Source: Clostridiales bacterium
GTDB lineage: Bacteria; Bacillota; Clostridia; Oscillospirales; CAG-272
DNA length: 7,147 nucleotides
NCBI GenBank assembly: GCA_016280525.1
Contig: JAEEGW010000001.1
Coordinates: 1-7,147, forward strand
Reading direction: 5' to 3'
The position numbers and the translations under genes are program-made. The notes beneath the pieces are model-generated. The model saw only the letters and a list, made by a program, of their open reading frames with translations. It ran no database searches and had not been told where the DNA came from. Of this stretch, positions 6,058 to 7,147 are shown piece after piece (positions within the stretch are counted from its first letter, which is position 1; each line of letters opens with the position of its first letter).

Positions 6058-7143
6058 TTATGCGTCCGGATACGATACGAGGCTCAGATTTTTGACGTAC
6101 ATGGTATGAGAAAACGTGCCTATCGTCTCCCAGCCCATATTCATGCCGTTAAGACAGAGTTTGTCTATTGATTTGACTTTGAAATATCCGTCGTCAAGTC
6201 CTTTCTGCAGCATATCGTCTAAGTACGGCCGCAGGTCTATTTCTATATGCTTCCATTCTCCGTTAGGCTGCGGCGCTCCGTCTTTCCACAGGCTTTCGCC
6301 GGAATAGACGTATTTACTGCCTATGGAATATATCATCGCGCCGGACGCGTCGGCTTTGCCGCCGTCGTAGCCTATGTAATGCTCGTTTTTATCCCACCTG
6401 TTGTCAAACAGCTGTATGCCGAACCAGCAGAAATCAGCTGAATTTATGCCTTTGACGTAGAAATACATCAAAAACTGCGCTGCGCGCACCCAGTCGCCGT
6501 CTATCGCCGTCTCCGAATAGTCGCCGAGCCTTATATCCATACTCAAAACAATGCTCTTGCATCTGCATTTATAGTATTCCCTTGTCGGTTTGTCCAGCTC
6601 TTTGTATCTGAAATCCTCCTGCTCTATGAGCAAATGCGGCCAGTAGTCGCCCTGCACGGACGGTCTGCCTTGATAATACGCCGACGTATCAAGGTAAAAC
6701 GTCATCATATTCTCTGCCGGATCGTATGAGAACGTGCGGTATTTGCCGTCCGTCACGGTGCCGACTTCGCTTTCGATCAGACACTTTGACAGATCCGTGC
6801 CGGAATCCCACTGCGCAAGCCCCCAGCGCGCGGTCTGCTCTTTTACTTTATCGCCGTAAAATCCGACTGTTTTAAAAACGCGGAAGCTGTCGTTATTGTT
6901 ATGGTCCTTCTGCGTTATAAGGCGCATACCGGTCTGAAACTGCAGATCGGGTATAAGCTGCATACTTTTTTCCTCCGTTTTTTCCTCTTCCGTTTCCGTC
7001 TCCGTCTCTGTTTCCGTCTCCGTTTCGGTCATAACCGTTACTGTTTCGGTTTCCGTGACCGTTTCGCTCGTCACGTCCGCCGTCTGCGCACAGGACGAAA
7101 GCAAAAGCGTAAATAACAGAATAATTGCCGTTGTTTTTTTCAT
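6058..7143 (-). CDS. Secreted lipoprotein of unknown function with a Thr-Glu repeat linker
   Basis: This 361-residue protein starts with MKKTTAIILLFTLLLSSC, a lipoprotein signal peptide with lipobox LSSC, so C18 should be lipidated and the protein anchored outside the cytoplasmic membrane. Residues 19-60 form a low-complexity acidic linker with seven consecutive Thr-Glu pairs at 39-52, then Glu/Lys-rich residues. The remaining 300 residues are rich in aromatic and beta-prone stretches (for example FLMYFYVKG near 224-232, FCWFGIQLFD near 238-247, GEWKHIEIDL near 295-304) and end with HTMYVKNLSLVSY. That pattern recalls beta-sandwich carbohydrate-binding or concanavalin-like domains, but I recognise no specific family and no catalytic signature. 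Several cysteines (121, 193, 195, 239, 330) are present. The start is followed upstream by only four bases of window, so its promoter and ribosome-binding site cannot be seen. It is convergent with, and probably unrelated to, the operons on the other strand. Confidence 0.8.
   Translation of the reverse strand: MKKTTAIILLFTLLLSSCAQTADVTSETVTETETVTVMTETETETETETETEEEKTEEKSMQLIPDLQFQTGMRLITQKDHNNNDSFRVFKTVGFYGDKVKEQTARWGLAQWDSGTDLSKCLIESEVGTVTDGKYRTFSYDPAENMMTFYLDTSAYYQGRPSVQGDYWPHLLIEQEDFRYKELDKPTREYYKCRCKSIVLSMDIRLGDYSETAIDGDWVRAAQFLMYFYVKGINSADFCWFGIQLFDNRWDKNEHYIGYDGGKADASGAMIYSIGSKYVYSGESLWKDGAPQPNGEWKHIEIDLRPYLDDMLQKGLDDGYFKVKSIDKLCLNGMNMGWETIGTFSHTMYVKNLSLVSYPDA
6988..7029 (-). repeat. Hexanucleotide tandem repeat encoding the Thr-Glu linker
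   Basis: Seven contiguous six-base units of consensus YTCCGT on the + strand (TTCCGT, TTCCGT, CTCCGT, CTCTGT, TTCCGT, CTCCGT, TTCGGT) encode Thr-Glu pairs on the - strand. Two further Thr-Glu pairs lie at residues 30-33. As the unit is six bases, gain or loss of copies would change linker length without a frameshift. Confidence 0.85.
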
Positions 7144-7147
7144 AATA

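Noticed and set aside
5899..6171. 90-residue + strand open frame across the convergent gap
   Set aside because: It runs through both terminator hairpins and into the antisense of the lipoprotein; composition is low-complexity and no family is recognisable.

Overview
The window reads as chromosomal DNA of an anaerobic, probably gut-associated, uncultured Clostridia-type Firmicute. The clues are strong AGGAG-type ribosome-binding sites, heavy use of ATA for isoleucine alongside moderately high GC, oxygen-sensitive-looking Fe-S flavoenzymes, and an intergenic mosaic of heptamer repeats and GTAGGGG palindromes of a kind I associate with such genomes. The taxon is an inference; no rRNA or other marker gene is present. 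I see no mobile-element gene, CRISPR array, tRNA or phage gene.

Layout. Positions 1-2482 hold three tightly packed + strand genes: the 3' part of a GlpA-like FAD-dependent glycerol-3-phosphate dehydrogenase with a C-terminal BFD-type [2Fe-2S] domain, a second FAD/NAD(P)-type oxidoreductase (overlapping by 4 bases), and a small four-cysteine DUF1667-type protein (2-base gap). This trio resembles the anaerobic glycerol-3-phosphate oxidation module of Clostridia and Thermotoga, without a GlpC-like membrane subunit in view. Positions 2483-2697 are a non-coding repeat mosaic: two arrays of seven-base repeats alternating with GC-rich hairpins.

Positions 2698-5891 hold a second + strand block: a GPH/sucrose-type MFS transporter, a membrane-anchored glycerophosphodiester phosphodiesterase (1-base gap), and a membrane-anchored alpha/beta hydrolase (10-base gap). 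A convergent gap (5892-6057) contains a good bidirectional intrinsic terminator. Positions 6058-7143 on the - strand encode a lipoprotein with a Thr-Glu repeat linker and an unidentified, probably beta-rich, extracellular domain.

How it may work together (inference): the transporter brings in a polar substrate, possibly a glycerophosphodiester or a sugar. The hydrolase and phosphodiesterase, both predicted to face the cytoplasm, would trim it to glycerol-3-phosphate, and the flavoprotein trio would oxidise that to dihydroxyacetone phosphate for glycolysis. The phosphodiesterase-to-dehydrogenase link is well founded; the roles of the transporter and hydrolase are guesses from context. The window looks mainly like ordinary metabolism. 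The intergenic mosaic, the missing electron-acceptor subunit and the uncharacterised lipoprotein are the parts most worth a second look.
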